DNA from: Psilocybe azurescens
Taxonomy: Eukaryota; Basidiomycota; Agaricomycetes; Agaricales; Agrocybaceae
NCBI GenBank assembly: GCA_023853785.1
Contig: JAJIRX010000127.1
Coordinates: 1 to 26,627, forward strand
Direction of reading: 5' to 3'
DNA: 26,627 bases
Below the pieces are notes generated by a model. It was not told the DNA's origin. It did no database searches and worked only from the letters and a program-made list of their open reading frames with translations. This document shows, piece after piece, positions 9,506 to 19,860 of this stretch (its first letter is position 1; the number at the start of each line of letters is the position of its first letter). The position numbers and the translations under genes are program-made.

Positions 9506-11627
9506 TTACTGCTCAGATTGCTTCTTCTTCTTCTTCTTCTTTGACTTCTCCTGCTCAGATGTATCCTTTGATGAACTTGCTCTGACCTTTTCCTCAACAG
9601 CAACAACTTTTTCCTTCTTTAGCATCTTTCCATCATTATCCATCCATTCCTGTAAAATTTTCAAAGTATACCTTGCATCATCACCCCAGAGCTCTACTGC
9701 TGTCATGCTATCAGAACCCCCCATTAAGCCACTTGCTCATCTTGGGAAAATACTGAGCAGCCCTTTTAAAAGTTGGATGCCACATGTTACTCCATTGACT
9801 CTTCCCAATGAAAAGCTTGATGACTTGCTTCTCAGTTGGTGGTCTGTCAGGCCACTTTGAGATTTTAGCCATCTGGTCAAGAGCAGCACTAACAGCACAA
9901 TAGCGGCGATACTGGCCAGGAAGGTCTTTGGGTGGGTGCTGATGTGTCAGATCCATTGGAATCTTGAGAACAGAAGCAAGGGTGGACTCATAAGGAGTGA
10001 ATGGTTTACGAGAAATAGTCTCTTCAGCAGCAGTGGTGTTGATGTTACTGGTTTCAACCTCACCAGATGTTGATATAGATAGTGAAGGAGAGCGAGTGTG
10101 GACCAGAATACTGTGTGGTGTGACAGAACAAGAGATAGGTGGAAGAGATGCAGCCTGAAGAGATCGAGCATGTGATGGTGCAATAGAAGAAAAAAAATCG
10201 AAGGCTCAAAGAGCTCTATAGCATTGAATTAGTAATATTTAGCATACTGAGCTTGTTATATAATACTCACACAAAGAATATGAAGAGTTTGTTTATCGTT
10301 ATGAACTTTGAATGAAATTTCATCATTGGATTCCACTGTATTATTGTAGAAACCCTTCATGTCCCAAAGTTCATCTATAGCATCCCAGATAAGAATACGA
10401 TTTTCTAAATATAGTCAGATAGAAATTTAAATTAGTATGTATTATGAAAAACTTACTGGTGATTGGTTCAAAAAGACTAGCAATATTTTGCAAAACTGGC
10501 CCCAAGTTTTTGTTGACAGTAACAGGAACCCACATGCTAGGCCTCATGTTTGTTGCCTGAAGCTGAGAAGGATCCAAAACAGATGAATACAAAAGAACAA
10601 AGCCCTTTACTTTGTTGAAAATAGGTGAGAAATGAAGATCTTCATCATCAACTGGATTATAAGTCAATCCAACTGCTCGGCCTCAAAAATGCCACCTGTA
10701 GCCCAAGAAGAACCTTCAGGACGAGGTGGGCTTTCCATAGTGGCATCTGTTTATAATTAAATAAATAATTAAAATAAATATAAATATAAACACCAACCTT
10801 CATCAGAAAGCTTGTTTTCAGATGTTTTCTGCTCCTCTGAACTGATAGAAACTGGAGCAGAAATATCTGGAGCAGGCAAAGACATTGTAGTGGTTGAGAC
10901 GAGAGGAGTAGGAGCATCATTGATGCTTGGGGCAGCAGCAGACAGAGTTGTAGCTTCAGCATTGATAGCTGCAGTTCCAGCACCACCAGTTGAAGAAATA
11001 GCAGTCAGAAGAGACTCAATTGTAGAGACTGGTGCTGAGCGCTGAGGAGGTGCAACTGAATCACCTCCTTCTGCCAGAACTTTTAAAGTGCTTAAAATAT
11101 TTTAATATATATATATAAACAAAGAACAAAAACAAACTCACTGAGTCTGTTTCCTAATCTGCTTAGCTTCCTCAGCTTCAACAGCTGCATTTTTCTCTGC
11201 AGTTGTCCTATGCTGTTTTGATCTGAAAATAAAGTTAGAAATAAATTAAAATATAGTCAATAACTTCTTACTTCTTGACCTCTTTCTTCAAAGTTGCTTT
11301 CCTCCCTCTTCTCCCCCTTTCCTCAACTTATCAACCACCATCTCCTCCAGATCTGGTAACCCTGCTCCATCCCCCCTCCTCCCCTCCCCCTCCTCCTCCC
11401 CCCCTCCTCCTTCTCCCCTTCCTCCCTCCTCCTCCCTCCCCCCCCTCCTCTCCCTCTCCTCCTTCCTTCTCCTTCTCTAGATCTGTCTTGGCTGCCCTGT
11501 TTGAACCAGACCTTAATCTCTTCTTAGCAGTCTGAGCAGCACTAGACCCTTGCCTCTTCCTGCTATTAGAAGCAACAGCAGAAGCAGCAGGTGTAGCTTT
11601 GGTGGTAGACCTAGTAATAGCAGGCAT
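9506..11627 (-). pseudogene. Accessory gene of the KDZ element, multi-exon, frameshifted
   Basis: The start ATG at 11627 opens MPAITRSTTKATPA, a basic, Ser/Ala-rich N-terminus followed by a Gly/Glu/Arg low-complexity stretch. Predicted introns are 11223-11271, 11091-11141, 10747-10797, 10405-10456 and 10214-10270. They join blocks with TAEKNAAVEAEEAKQIRKQ (possible coiled coil), an Ala/Ser/Thr/Pro-rich part, a conserved-looking segment (LTYNPVDDEDLHFSPIF to VPVTVNKNLGPV), RILIWDAIDELW, and a C-terminal domain with DLPGQYRRYCAV, WPDRPPTEKQVIKLF and EWMDN, ending in a Lys-rich tail at TAA 9506. Frameshifts lie in the poly-G part of exon 1 (11330-11450), around the 10405-10456 intron, and at a G6 run (9719-9724). 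I recognise no catalytic domain. Its position and shared strand with the transposase suggest a partner protein, for example for DNA binding. Confidence 0.6.
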
Positions 11628-11639
11628 AGTGCAGGTGGT

Positions 11640-12040
11640 GAGCTAGCAGTACAGTGATGATGGCAGTTACGGAACAAGAGGCAATCTGCGCTTCAAGCAG
11701 AGAGTAATCTTAATATGGTAACTCATATAAATACTCCAAAATAAATCCAAGTTCACTACAAAAATTCAAGCCCAGTGAATACATGAAATATATATATATA
11801 TGCTAACTAAGGCTATATACATTGTAAAAAGTTAGCTATATAACTACATAGAGAACATCATGCAAGAGGGGACAGAGACAAGGACAACACATCACATATA
11901 GGAGCAGACACAGGGGCTGCAGGTGCAGATGAGCTGGTAGCAACTGAGGGGGATGAGCAAGGTGACCTGACAGCAGGGCCACCTGAGCTGACAACGGCAG
12001 AGGTGATGGGTGGCATGGCAGCCACAGAAGGGTCCAGCGG
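11640..12040. other. Spacer upstream of the accessory gene
   Basis: AT-rich (11700-11850, with atatatatat), then G/C/A-rich from about 11870. No coding signal beyond composition-driven open frames. The accessory gene promoter would be expected here or further right; no clear core element was seen. Confidence 0.4.
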
Positions 12041-12041
12041 G

Positions 12042-12345
12042 GTGGCACAATGGGGGGCCACACAAGCTGGCAATGGCGGAGGGGCAGGTAGCGTGGTGGC
12101 CACAGAGGGGTGGCACGATGGGGGCCACACGAGCTGGCAACAGCGGAGGGGCAGGTAGCATGGGAGCCACAGAGGGGTGCAGCAGGGTGGCACGATGTGG
12201 GGCCACACGAGCTGGCAACGGCGGATGCAGCGGGTAGCGTGGCGGCCACTGAGGGGGGTGCAGTGGGGCGGCACGATGGGGGGGCCACACGAGCTGGCAA
12301 CAGCGGAGGGGGCTGTACAACGTGGCAGCTATGGTGGCCCCATAT
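12042..12345. repeat. Four-copy 68-82 bp tandem repeat (E2)
   Basis: Units start near 12042, 12110, 12187 and 12269. Each carries ggcacgatggggg, ccacacgagctggcaac and a ggaggggcaggtagc-like tail, with indels of GGGGTGCAG between copies. This creates long minus-strand open frames rich in P, A, C and W that I treat as spurious. It occupies the place of the low-complexity blocks of E1, E3 and E5. Confidence 0.8.
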
Positions 12346-12559
12346 TGGGATACCCAACGGCAGGGCCACGTCAGCAGCGACGAGGACGCTGTGCGTGCCC
12401 TCATCAGTGCCTTGTGCTGTTGACACAGGGGTCTGCGCCTACATGGTTTGTTAGCAAAGAAGGGGATAGGCGGGACGGTATGTACTCACCTCCTTCCCCA
12501 GTTCCTCCCAGGTCCCCTTCCCTCCCATTTTGAGCAGCAGCAAAGTGGCGGCTACCCGA

Positions 12560-12840
12560 TCCGCCCTCGCAGATGGTGACAACGAGGCCGTCGCGAAGGC
12601 GAGAAGGGTGGCGGCGGGTGAGGGACGGTGGCAACAGTGACAGCGGCAGCGGTGAAAAGGGCAAGGCAACGGAGAGAGAAAGGGAAGGGGGAGATGGTGG
12701 TGGTTGGAAAGAAAGAAGCAGTTGACAGCACACACATCCGTTTGATGGCAATCGTGCCGATCAGCCGATGCCAGGCATGCGTGTGCATCACATGCACCTG
12801 TGAAATTCTTACCCCGCTGGACTGAACAAAATACAAAATT
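12560..12840. other. Conserved End B module (E2 copy)
   Basis: Contains ggtggtggttggaaagaaag, tttgatggcaatcgtgccgat and catcacatgcacctgtgaaatt. All three are recognisable in inverted form in E1 at 4533-4735. Confidence 0.6.
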
Positions 12841-12984
12841 TCATTTACAGGGAGGCATTGCTCCCTGGTATATTTAAATGTTGTCTCAGTTAATTGTTAT
12901 TATACAGTGTCAATTTTTATGTTATTTTTTGCAATTGATATTAATATTAATAACTAATGATTATACTTTGGATATTATGTTAAT

Positions 12985-13240
12985 TATTGCATCCAGTGGA
13001 CTCCAGTGGACTCCAGTGGACTGTGCTAATAAACATATTATTTGTTGTTATTCAGTGAATATTTAAGCCCCAGTCCACTGGACTTGACTGGACTCTCAAT
13101 CCACTGGACTGAGACTGGACTGAAAATTTGGCAGGAGTCCAGTGTGAGTCCAGTGGACTCCAGTGGACTGGACAATCTGTCAGCCAGTTTGGCTGAACAG
13201 AGAGTCCAGTGGAGTCCAATGGAGTCCATATGGATTGTGT
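12985..13240. repeat. End B subterminal palindrome array (E2)
   Basis: TCCAGTGGA/TCCACTGGA words lie at 12990-13022 and 13071-13226, with gaaaatttggcag, agccagtttggct and a terminal gtccatatgga. The block is the inverted counterpart of 4033-4390. Confidence 0.8.
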
Positions 13241-13259
13241 GGGGGAAAGGAAAGACCTC

Positions 13260-13267
13260 GGCCAGTG
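13260..13267. repeat. Right target-site duplication of E2
   Basis: ggccagtg, identical to 6796-6803. Confidence 0.85.
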
Positions 13268-13330
13268 GTACATCAGGAAAAAGGGATTTGCCCTGAGAAT
13301 GTCTTAGGTAATTACAACCTTTAAGCACTT
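13268..13330 (-). pseudogene. Possible upstream end of the C48-domain gene
   Basis: With E2 removed, the minus strand reads in frame from PFFLMY into HWPEKDLKTEKV (6803 side), so this may be coding. The same bases are half of a 54 bp direct repeat (see 13416) and may instead be the end of an older repeat. Weak. Confidence 0.25.
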
Positions 13331-13470
13331 CCTAGAGGGCCAACAAGCATAGTAAACCTTACAAACTAACTAAGGGGTAGTGTGGCCTATTAATCAGTGC
13401 TACAAATCACAGACTACATCAGGAAAAAGGGATTTGCCCTGAGAATGTCTTAGGTAATTACAACCTTTAT
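13269..13470 (+). repeat. 54 bp direct repeat pair
   Basis: tacatcaggaaaaagggatt and the following 34 bases (through ttaggtaattacaaccttta) occur at 13269-13322 and again at 13416-13470, virtually unchanged, 147 bp apart. The 93 bp between them shows nothing recognisable. Confidence 0.85.
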
Positions 13471-13668
13471 AAAGCACATTTATCACTCTAGACTGCTTTG
13501 GGATGTCTTTGTGGTCTTTGGAAATAGTCTGATTCCTCAAAGCTTTCTGCAGTCTTTGCAAGATTTCAAATTTCTCTGAAGCTCTCTATGAGTCTTTTAA
13601 AAATTCTAAATTACCACCAAGCATTCTTGAAATTTCTGAGCATAGCATTATTAAATCTTAGATAAGTA

Positions 13669-13984
13669 TAGGGAATGGCATGGGTAACCCATGGAAATCT
13701 CGCACTATACCCGTACCCGTACCCTTGGCGAGCCCTACCCACAATTTGGCAGGTTTACCTGTCAAAACAAGCCCAAAAACAACCTGAACAGTTGCAAAAT
13801 GAGGGAGATAAATCAGAAATAGTGAATTTCACTGCTTCCTTTCTGTCTCACTCAATTCTCAACTGTTTGGGATGTTCTAGAGCTTGTTTATAATCCCATG
13901 CATACACAAATTGTTACCTGTACCTGTACCCATGCATACCATTACCCATAACCCGCATGGGCTCAAAACCCGTGCCATTCCTTA
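13669..13984. mobile_element. hAT-like MITE with 8 bp TSD
   Basis: The 316 bp element starts TAGGGAATGGCATGGGT and ends in its near-complement ACCCGTGCCATTCCTTA. The flanks gataagta (13661-13668 and 13985-13992) are identical. TAGGG ends and an 8 bp duplication fit hAT elements. Inside are short cccgtacccgtaccc runs near both ends. No coding. Confidence 0.75.
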
Positions 13985-14137
13985 GATAAGTACATAGCTA
14001 ATTTAATAAACTACATCTACAACATGATATTGAAAAGATAATGGAATGAGACAGGGGGCATAGGGCCTGGTGATTGCAAGAAAATAGTAGCTGCATGGTA
14101 AGAAAAGATATGCAAAAAGGTAAAGTCAATTTGAACC

Positions 14138-14454
14138 TAGACAACAGCACAGGTACAGGTATTCTGTACGGGTTAATAACCAAATATAGCGCGGATACAA
14201 TTACTAATAAAAGAAGGCTGTCTTCCCCCTTCAAAATGAGCCTAAAAACATAATTTTTGAACCAAAACTGAGTAAGTTACAGCCAATTTTGTGCAATGTA
14301 TTAAAATAGGCCATATCTCAGTCATTTCTGGCCCGATTTGGCTGTTTTTGAACTCTTTTGATCGGTAAACATGCACAGATCATGAGTATGGTATTACACG
14401 GGCTGGATACAGATAATAGGGCCGGTACAGACAGGAATACACATGCTGTTGCCC
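14138..14454. mobile_element. MITE family B, copy 1
   Basis: Homologous over its length to copy 2 at 14827-15147 (shared atatctcag, atttggctgtttttgaactc-like and cttttgat words). It begins TAGACAACAGCA and ends in GCTGTTGCC. Flanks (tttgaacc / cttgaaag) match only partly, so the duplication has decayed. Confidence 0.65.
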
Positions 14455-14826
14455 TTGAAAGCAAATAAATAATGTAAATCACATGACATTCTCTATTTGT
14501 GCTTTTGTTTACTTATGCCATTCCTGGTGAAGTGAACTCCTTTCAACATTCTACCACCCACCACATTCTCACATCCATGTTTAGAGCTTGGATAACTGAA
14601 AGATATGTGCTACCATATTCATCTCACCAAGCACAGTTGCTATAATTCACCCTGCCTTTAGTACAACTTAAACAAGATGGGATGCATTTTGGTTGTGACA
14701 GTATTTCCTAAAGGGACATGACCAAATCTACGAGACACGTCTTGTAGATTTGGTCACATCACTTTTCATATCAGTTTTGGGAAATTCTCCCATGCATCAT
14801 GTGATAGATTGAACTTCTGTGATTTG

Positions 14827-15147
14827 TAGACAACAGCATGGATTCGGGTATTTTGTATGGGTTAATAGCCAGTTATAGTGCAGATAAAATTATGGATAAA
14901 ATTTATCCTACTTGTCACCTTCAAAACAAGTCAAAAAGCGTAATTTTGAGCCAAAACTGAGTGAATTATGGCCAATTGTACATATGCAATGCATTAAAAT
15001 AGGCTATATCTCAGTTATTTCTGGACTGATTTGGCTGTTTTTAGACTCTTTTGATGGGAAAAAATGCGCAATTCATGGGCATGGTATTACGCAGGTTGAG
15101 TATAGATAAAGGGCCGATATATACGGGAATACCCATGCTGTTGCCTA
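14827..15147. mobile_element. MITE family B, copy 2, with 8 bp TSD
   Basis: The 321 bp element has ends TAGACAACAGCATGG / CCATGCTGTTGCCTA. gtgatttg flanks both sides exactly (14819-14826, 15148-15155). The end structure and 8 bp duplication fit a hAT-like non-autonomous element. Same orientation as copy 1. Confidence 0.8.
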
Positions 15148-15155
15148 GTGATTTG

Positions 15156-16740
15156 TGAAGTTCAACTTTGGTCTTGGTTCACCACTACCACCACCGTTCC
15201 CTTGCCTTCATAATTGTCAATGATGTCCAATTTTGTTGATGCCACTTTCACTGCCCCACACTCACTGCACTAATACTAAGTACCAAAATTCCCATTTATA
15301 TAGTAAAGCTGACACCACCTGACGGTAACAAGAACTGGCGACAGTGCTCATGTAGCGTAATAATGGCAGTACCTCAGTAAGCACTACAATCACCCTCTCC
15401 ACCACCCTCTATTGCTAATCCATAACCAAGAACCCCAGTGTACCATGCCACATGCTTGTGCCATATGCAGTGGCAACTGAGTATGCAACTAGCTAACACC
15501 AAACACCATGCCGCCCATCTGCACAGATATGTTCTGTCCATTCCTTGCCTTTTTTCTTTTGCTAACAACCATACTTTCAACAGACCACAGAGGATGGCTC
15601 ACAGTCCCATTGTATTTGTCATCTGGTGTGTTCAATGCCCACTACCTTACACTCACAATCACCGCCATTGTTCCATCTTTCACCATTATGAATAGAAATG
15701 CTAAATCCTGAAAGTAGGTATACCATGGTCCCTCTTCCTTCTTTTACTAACTACAACACACATAACAGGTGGCATAGGACTGTTTATAGCCCCAGCACTG
15801 GCATCAGTGATGTATCATTTGCCATGTTCATTTAGCTATCCAGTGGCTCACCCTCCGTTTCCCTGTGTTTACTTTTGGTGGCCCTCATCCCACCATCTTG
15901 CCTTTCAGAGTAATGAATGAGGGTGCTAAATTCCAACAGGTATGTTTTAATTATCATTTCCCCACTTTTTGCTCACTAAAACTCATGTAATAGACAACCA
16001 TCTCTGGTCCTGACATCTATGCACCACTTGCCCTCTCCCTTCCTCAACCTGCTGTGCCCATCCAATGACCCAATGCCAACATTAGCTACAGTATCTTAAA
16101 TTATGATGATGGACTATCCCACATTCTATCTATCCTATTATATATTATTTTTATACTTCCTCTTCCCTGTCTGTGATTGTCTAATCAACTAGCATATCAG
16201 TCTAGTAGAGAGTTTGCTTGAATTATATATAAATTTCACTATACTTGAATTCTGTAAGATGCTATTACCATGCTGCGTGTCAAGTGACCTGAAGAGAAAT
16301 AAAAGACATTTCAGTGGATGTCAGAGATGCCTTAAGTAGCTTTAGATGTCTATGAGGCCTTTGGGAGGTCTTTGGATAATGTTTGGGTTGCTTTGGAATG
16401 CTTTGGATAAACTGTTCCCACATCACTTTCGCGTTGAAAAGAGCTTAGGGTGCTTTGTGTCTTTATCATCTTTAAAGTCTCTAAGGTGCTTAAAGACATC
16501 TAGATTTCTTTAGGATAAAACCTCTTTTCCTGACGTAACTATTCACAAATTATCTGCTATTTGCTTGCCCTTTCCAGGATGGCTCTCTGATATTGTACAT
16601 GAGAAAGTGAAAACAAATGCTGAATGTAGCTACAAATCCAGAATAAGCATCTTGGCTAACATGAAAGAGGACCCTATCTAGCCTATGTATGTGCTCTACG
16701 ATATGGAATATTACTTAATGTTTGATGGGCAGAGCTAAAA
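15156..16740. other. Non-coding stretch without recognised gene
   Basis: C/T-rich and then mixed DNA. A loose internal duplication is visible: atgaatagaaatgctaaatcc near 15690 resembles atgaatgagggtgctaaattcc near 15915, each followed by a pyrimidine tract. Short open frames at 15438-15711 lack coding features. From 16290 on, CTTTGG-like words recur. Nothing else supported. Confidence 0.4.
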
Positions 16741-16746
16741 CTATTA

Positions 16747-16754
16747 TTACACAG
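16747..16754. repeat. Left target-site duplication of E3
   Basis: ttacacag precedes the ATGTACTTTATC end and recurs at 21262-21269. Confidence 0.8.
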
Positions 16755-17062
16755 ATGTACTTTATCTCCACCCATATACTCCATCTGGAAGATATGCAAG
16801 TGTTCAGAAAATTATCTTTGATAGGTGGACTCCAGGTGGACTTCAAGCAATTCCACTTGAATCCAACTGGAGGCCAGATGGAGGCCAGGTGGAGTCCAGG
16901 TGGAGTTCAATTAGAATCCATCTGGACTTCATACATGGCTAACAATATTCCAGCTTAGGCCATCAGAGAGCAGAATTATTGAACTTCACAAAGTCCAGCT
17001 ATAGCCAGATTTAAATTGGAATGTATTTTCTTAGAGTAAATTCATGCAAGAATGTATATATA

Positions 17063-17272
17063 CAGTGACTCAAAAAACTGTCTGGATGTTTTGGAAATTG
17101 AACCTAAATTGACTATAGCATCATGTAATCTTAATGAAATTACATGATTAAAAACTTACTGGAAAGCCCTTCATCACAGCTTTCAGGAGGTATAATATAT
17201 GTTTGTATTTATTTGGTTTATCTATTATTATTAAATACTTTATGAAAATAACACATCCAGACAGTTTCTTTG
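17063..17272. repeat. Left terminal inverted repeat of the Tc1 element
   Basis: Pairs with 18471-18679 on the opposite strand. The outer aaactgtctggatgt and inner acatccagacagttt of the same arm are complementary, so each arm could fold on itself. Confidence 0.9.
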
Positions 17273-17461
17273 CAGCCCATTGGAATCAACAAAATAAGGT
17301 TTTGTTTAATTGTAAACATGCAAAAACAATAGCAAATAAAGGAAAACATATTTAAGATATATAAACAAGACTAAAACCATACATTTCCCCAGGTTTATAC
17401 CCCACTATTCTCTGCTACACAGCCATGCATTCTCTCTCCTGAACTGCACTCTAACATCATC

Positions 17462-18439
17462 TATATGCTGGAGAATAGTGATTCTATTCGCAAAATTGCT
17501 GCCAAACTTGGTGTTGGGAAGTCTACTATTGGAGAGATATGCTCTGGGATGGAGTTACCTATGAAGGAAAACCATGGAGGCCATCCTTCTAAGCTCACTC
17601 CCATGACTGCTGCCATCTGGTTCAACTTGTTACCACTGGAAAAGCCAATATTGCTACACAACTCTGCCACCAGCTTCTCAATATCACAAACACATCTATA
17701 TCCATCCAAACCATTCAAAATTCCCTCAAAAAAAAAAGGATCTTGTGGCAAGAGTCAAGGTCAAAAGCCATTGCTCTCCAAAGAACCATAGGAAGGCTCG
17801 CTTGGAATTTGCCCAGAAGTATGAACACTGGACAGAAGAAGACTGGAAACATGTTATGTTCACAGATGAGACCAAGATCAATCACATTGGGTCAGATAGA
17901 AGGCAGTGGGTGTGGAAAAAGGCCAGTTCTCCTCTCCAAACTCAGCATATACAGCAAACCATCAAATTTGGAGGAGGACATGTGATGATTTGGGGTTGTA
18001 TGACAACAAGTGGTGTTGGATACATGTGCAGAATAGAAGGCAGGATGGATGGAAAACTCTATGTGAGCATTTTGGATGACCATGTCTTTCAAACTCTGGA
18101 GTATTACGATCTCAATCAGGAAAACTTCATCTTCCAGCAGGATAATGATCCCAAGCACACATCCAAAAGGCTCAGAAATGGTTTAAAGACCAAGAAGTAG
18201 AGCTTCTAGACTGGCCAGCATAATCCCCAGACCTCAATCCCATTGAACATCTGTGGTATATCCTCCAAATGTGCCTTGCAGAATATGAAAATGCTCCAAA
18301 GAGTATCCAGGAGTTGTGGGATAGAGTACAGGAGGAGTGGGAGAAAATATCCAAGGAGGACTATGTGAAATTGATTAATAGTATGCCTAGAAGGGTTGCA
18401 GCTGTTTTGAGGGCAAATGGAGGTCACACAAAGTACTAG
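17462..18439 (+). pseudogene. Tc1/mariner transposase (DD34E type), disrupted
   Basis: An N-terminal helix-turn-helix (SIRKIAAKLGVGKSTIGEI, 17480-17540) is followed after frameshifts near 17628 and at an A10 run (17727-17737) by the catalytic core: VMFTDETK (first Asp, 17855-17880), FGGGHVMIWGC, FQQDNDPKHTS (second Asp, about 18140), a one-A frameshift near 18168, then SPDLNPIEHLW with the Glu 34 residues beyond the second Asp, ending at TAG 18439. An in-frame TAA replaces a Gln codon before SPDLNP. The open frame extends upstream of 17462 without a clear ATG, so the start is not fixed. This copy cannot encode a full transposase. Confidence 0.9.
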
Positions 18440-18470
18440 TTTATATAGATACCCATATTCCAACAGACCA

Positions 18471-18679
18471 CAAAGAAACTGTCCAGATGTGTTATTTTCA
18501 TAAAGTATTTAATAATAATAGATAAACCAAACAAATACAAACATATATTATACCTCCTGAAAGCTGTGATTCAGGGCTTTCCAGTACAGTTTTAATCATG
18601 TAATTTTATTAAGATTACATGACGCTATAGTCAATTTAAGTTCAATTTCCAAAACATCCAGACAGTTTTTGAGTCACTG
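18471..18679. repeat. Right terminal inverted repeat of the Tc1 element
   Basis: Inverted copy of 17063-17272, ending GAGTCACTG before TA. Confidence 0.9.
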
Positions 18680-18929
18680 TAATATATTAAACACTGTATA
18701 CTACATTATTATCTACAACATTATCTACTAGTGAAGTTCATCACCACTGAAACATAAAAAATAAAACAAAAACATACAAAACAGACCAAATAAGTAGGTG
18801 AGAGGGTACATAGTTGGTTCAAATAAATATAGAAGTGTATGAACATGAAAAAAATGAGAAAACAAGATAAAACAAATAAAAAGAAGACAAAAGGGGGTAA
18901 GAGGGCCATGTTGCTCGTAGCCCTGCCAT

Positions 18930-19250
18930 AAACATTGTCATTGTTGTGGTGGCCGTTGTACATTGTGGTGGCCTTTGTACACATTGTGGTGGCTGTTGTA
19001 CATATCCAGCATGTCTGCTGCGTCTGTCATACACATTGTTATCATGGCTGTTGTATATGTTGTTGTCATTGTTGTCAATATGGCTGTTGTTGTTGTTGTT
19101 GTTGCCGTGTTGTATACATTGTCATCGTGGTCTGCATACCTGTTGGTGTGATTGTCTGTACATGTCCTGTGTGCTGTTATACCTATTGTTGTACATACCC
19201 ATTGTCATCGTTGTTGTTGGCCTGTACAAAAAAAGAGGGGGGGGGGGGGA
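18930..19250. repeat. GTTGTGGTGG/GTTGTT low-complexity block and G run (E3)
   Basis: Plus strand rich in G and T with trinucleotide rhythm (ttgttgttgttgttgtt near 19085), followed by a run of 12 or more G near 19238. Open frames encoding Val/Cys or His/Cys strings are composition artefacts. Same relative place as the block in E5. Confidence 0.7.
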
Positions 19251-19464
19251 GCAGTTAATGGCAGCAGTATGCTGAATTTGCGACACTATGGGATTGCAAC
19301 CTTGTTCTCATTCACATTGCCTGCCTTGTTCCACCTTGCGTTCCGCATTTGCCTCACACTCCTCATTCCTTGTTCCCCACCCGCCTTGTTCTGCTTGTTC
19401 TGCACTCACCTCCCTTTGTTTGTGGGTGTCCATTTGGTCTTTGTTGATCTTGGTTTGTTGTGAT

Positions 19465-19600
19465 GCAATGCATGTCAAGTTGGGTTGGTATGGGCCTGGC
19501 TCCAAACCAATGATGGCGAGGTGGGTGGCCGCGCCTGACGGCAGCGGAGTGGTGGTGGCTGGAGGAAGAAGTGGGGTGGAGGAAATAACAAACAGACTAA
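19465..19600. other. Conserved End B module (E3 copy)
   Basis: gcaatgcatgt, ggtatgggcctggctcc, ggcgaggtgggtgg and ggtggtggctggagg match, in order, the E5 block at 23470-23600. Confidence 0.6.
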
Positions 19601-19860
19601 CATGGCATCAATAAGTCACATGTCACAATGATGTTATTTTGTCGCCAAGAAATGCTGAATAAATAGCCGTATTGGTATGTAGTCCATCAAATTTTGATAA
19701 ATTATAAAGGCTGCCTAGTTGGTTTAACATCAGTGTGTGGCCTTCTCGGATGCCTGAGTTCAATTCCCATTTGTGCTTTTTTTTTTTTACATTATAATAA
19801 AATATAAATAAAATATAAGTAAAATCTGGGGATCTTGCTCCTATGGAGTCCATTTCAATT

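Larger units (their letters stand above)
6804..13259 (-). mobile_element. E2: two-gene KDZ transposon, near-complete but mutated
   Basis: This 6456 bp element is bounded by CAGTACTTTACC (End A, left) and ...GGAAAGACCTC (End B, right) with an exact 8 bp duplication. It contains, from left to right: End A array, KDZ transposase gene (minus), accessory gene (minus), a 70-80 bp tandem repeat, the conserved End B module and the End B array. Eight-bp duplications fit what I recall for Zisupton-type elements. Both genes are disrupted, so this copy is unlikely to be active, though the ends and TSD are intact. The inner ends share gtccatatgga, ggggg and the TCCA-N-TGGA words. Confidence 0.88.
13416..16545. 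mobile_element. Possible old 3.1 kb element with imperfect inverted ends
   Basis: TACATCAGGAAAAAGGGATTT at the left (split here: tacatcagg + aaaaaggg + attt) matches, in inverted orientation, tacgtcaggaaaagagg + tttt at 16545-16520. The match weakens inward. No TSD or transposase was found; CTTTGG-rich DNA lies inside both ends (13490-13560, 16340-16400). Nested MITEs support age. Low confidence. Confidence 0.3.
17063..18679 (+). mobile_element. Tc1/mariner element nested in E3
   Basis: TA dinucleotides (17061-17062 and 18680-18681) flank a 1617 bp element. Inverted ends of about 210 bp (17063-17272, 18471-18679) are near-identical. Each arm begins CAGTGACTCAAAAACTG and finishes with an inverted copy of the same core (catccagacagtttcttt at 17254). 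E5 preserves a related uninterrupted sequence (tattaataactatatactac), which supports a clean insertion into E3. Confidence 0.92.

Noticed and set aside
9506..11627. TET/JBP oxygenase, known to travel with some fungal KDZ elements
   Set aside because: No HxD...H double-stranded beta-helix pattern could be found in the accessory gene or elsewhere in the window.
11836..12426. 196 aa minus-strand frame
   Set aside because: It follows the 70-80 bp tandem repeat and has equally long companions in other frames.
13690..13950. Telomere-like repeats (cccgtacccgtaccc)
   Set aside because: Only a few units inside a MITE with its own duplication; no extended array.
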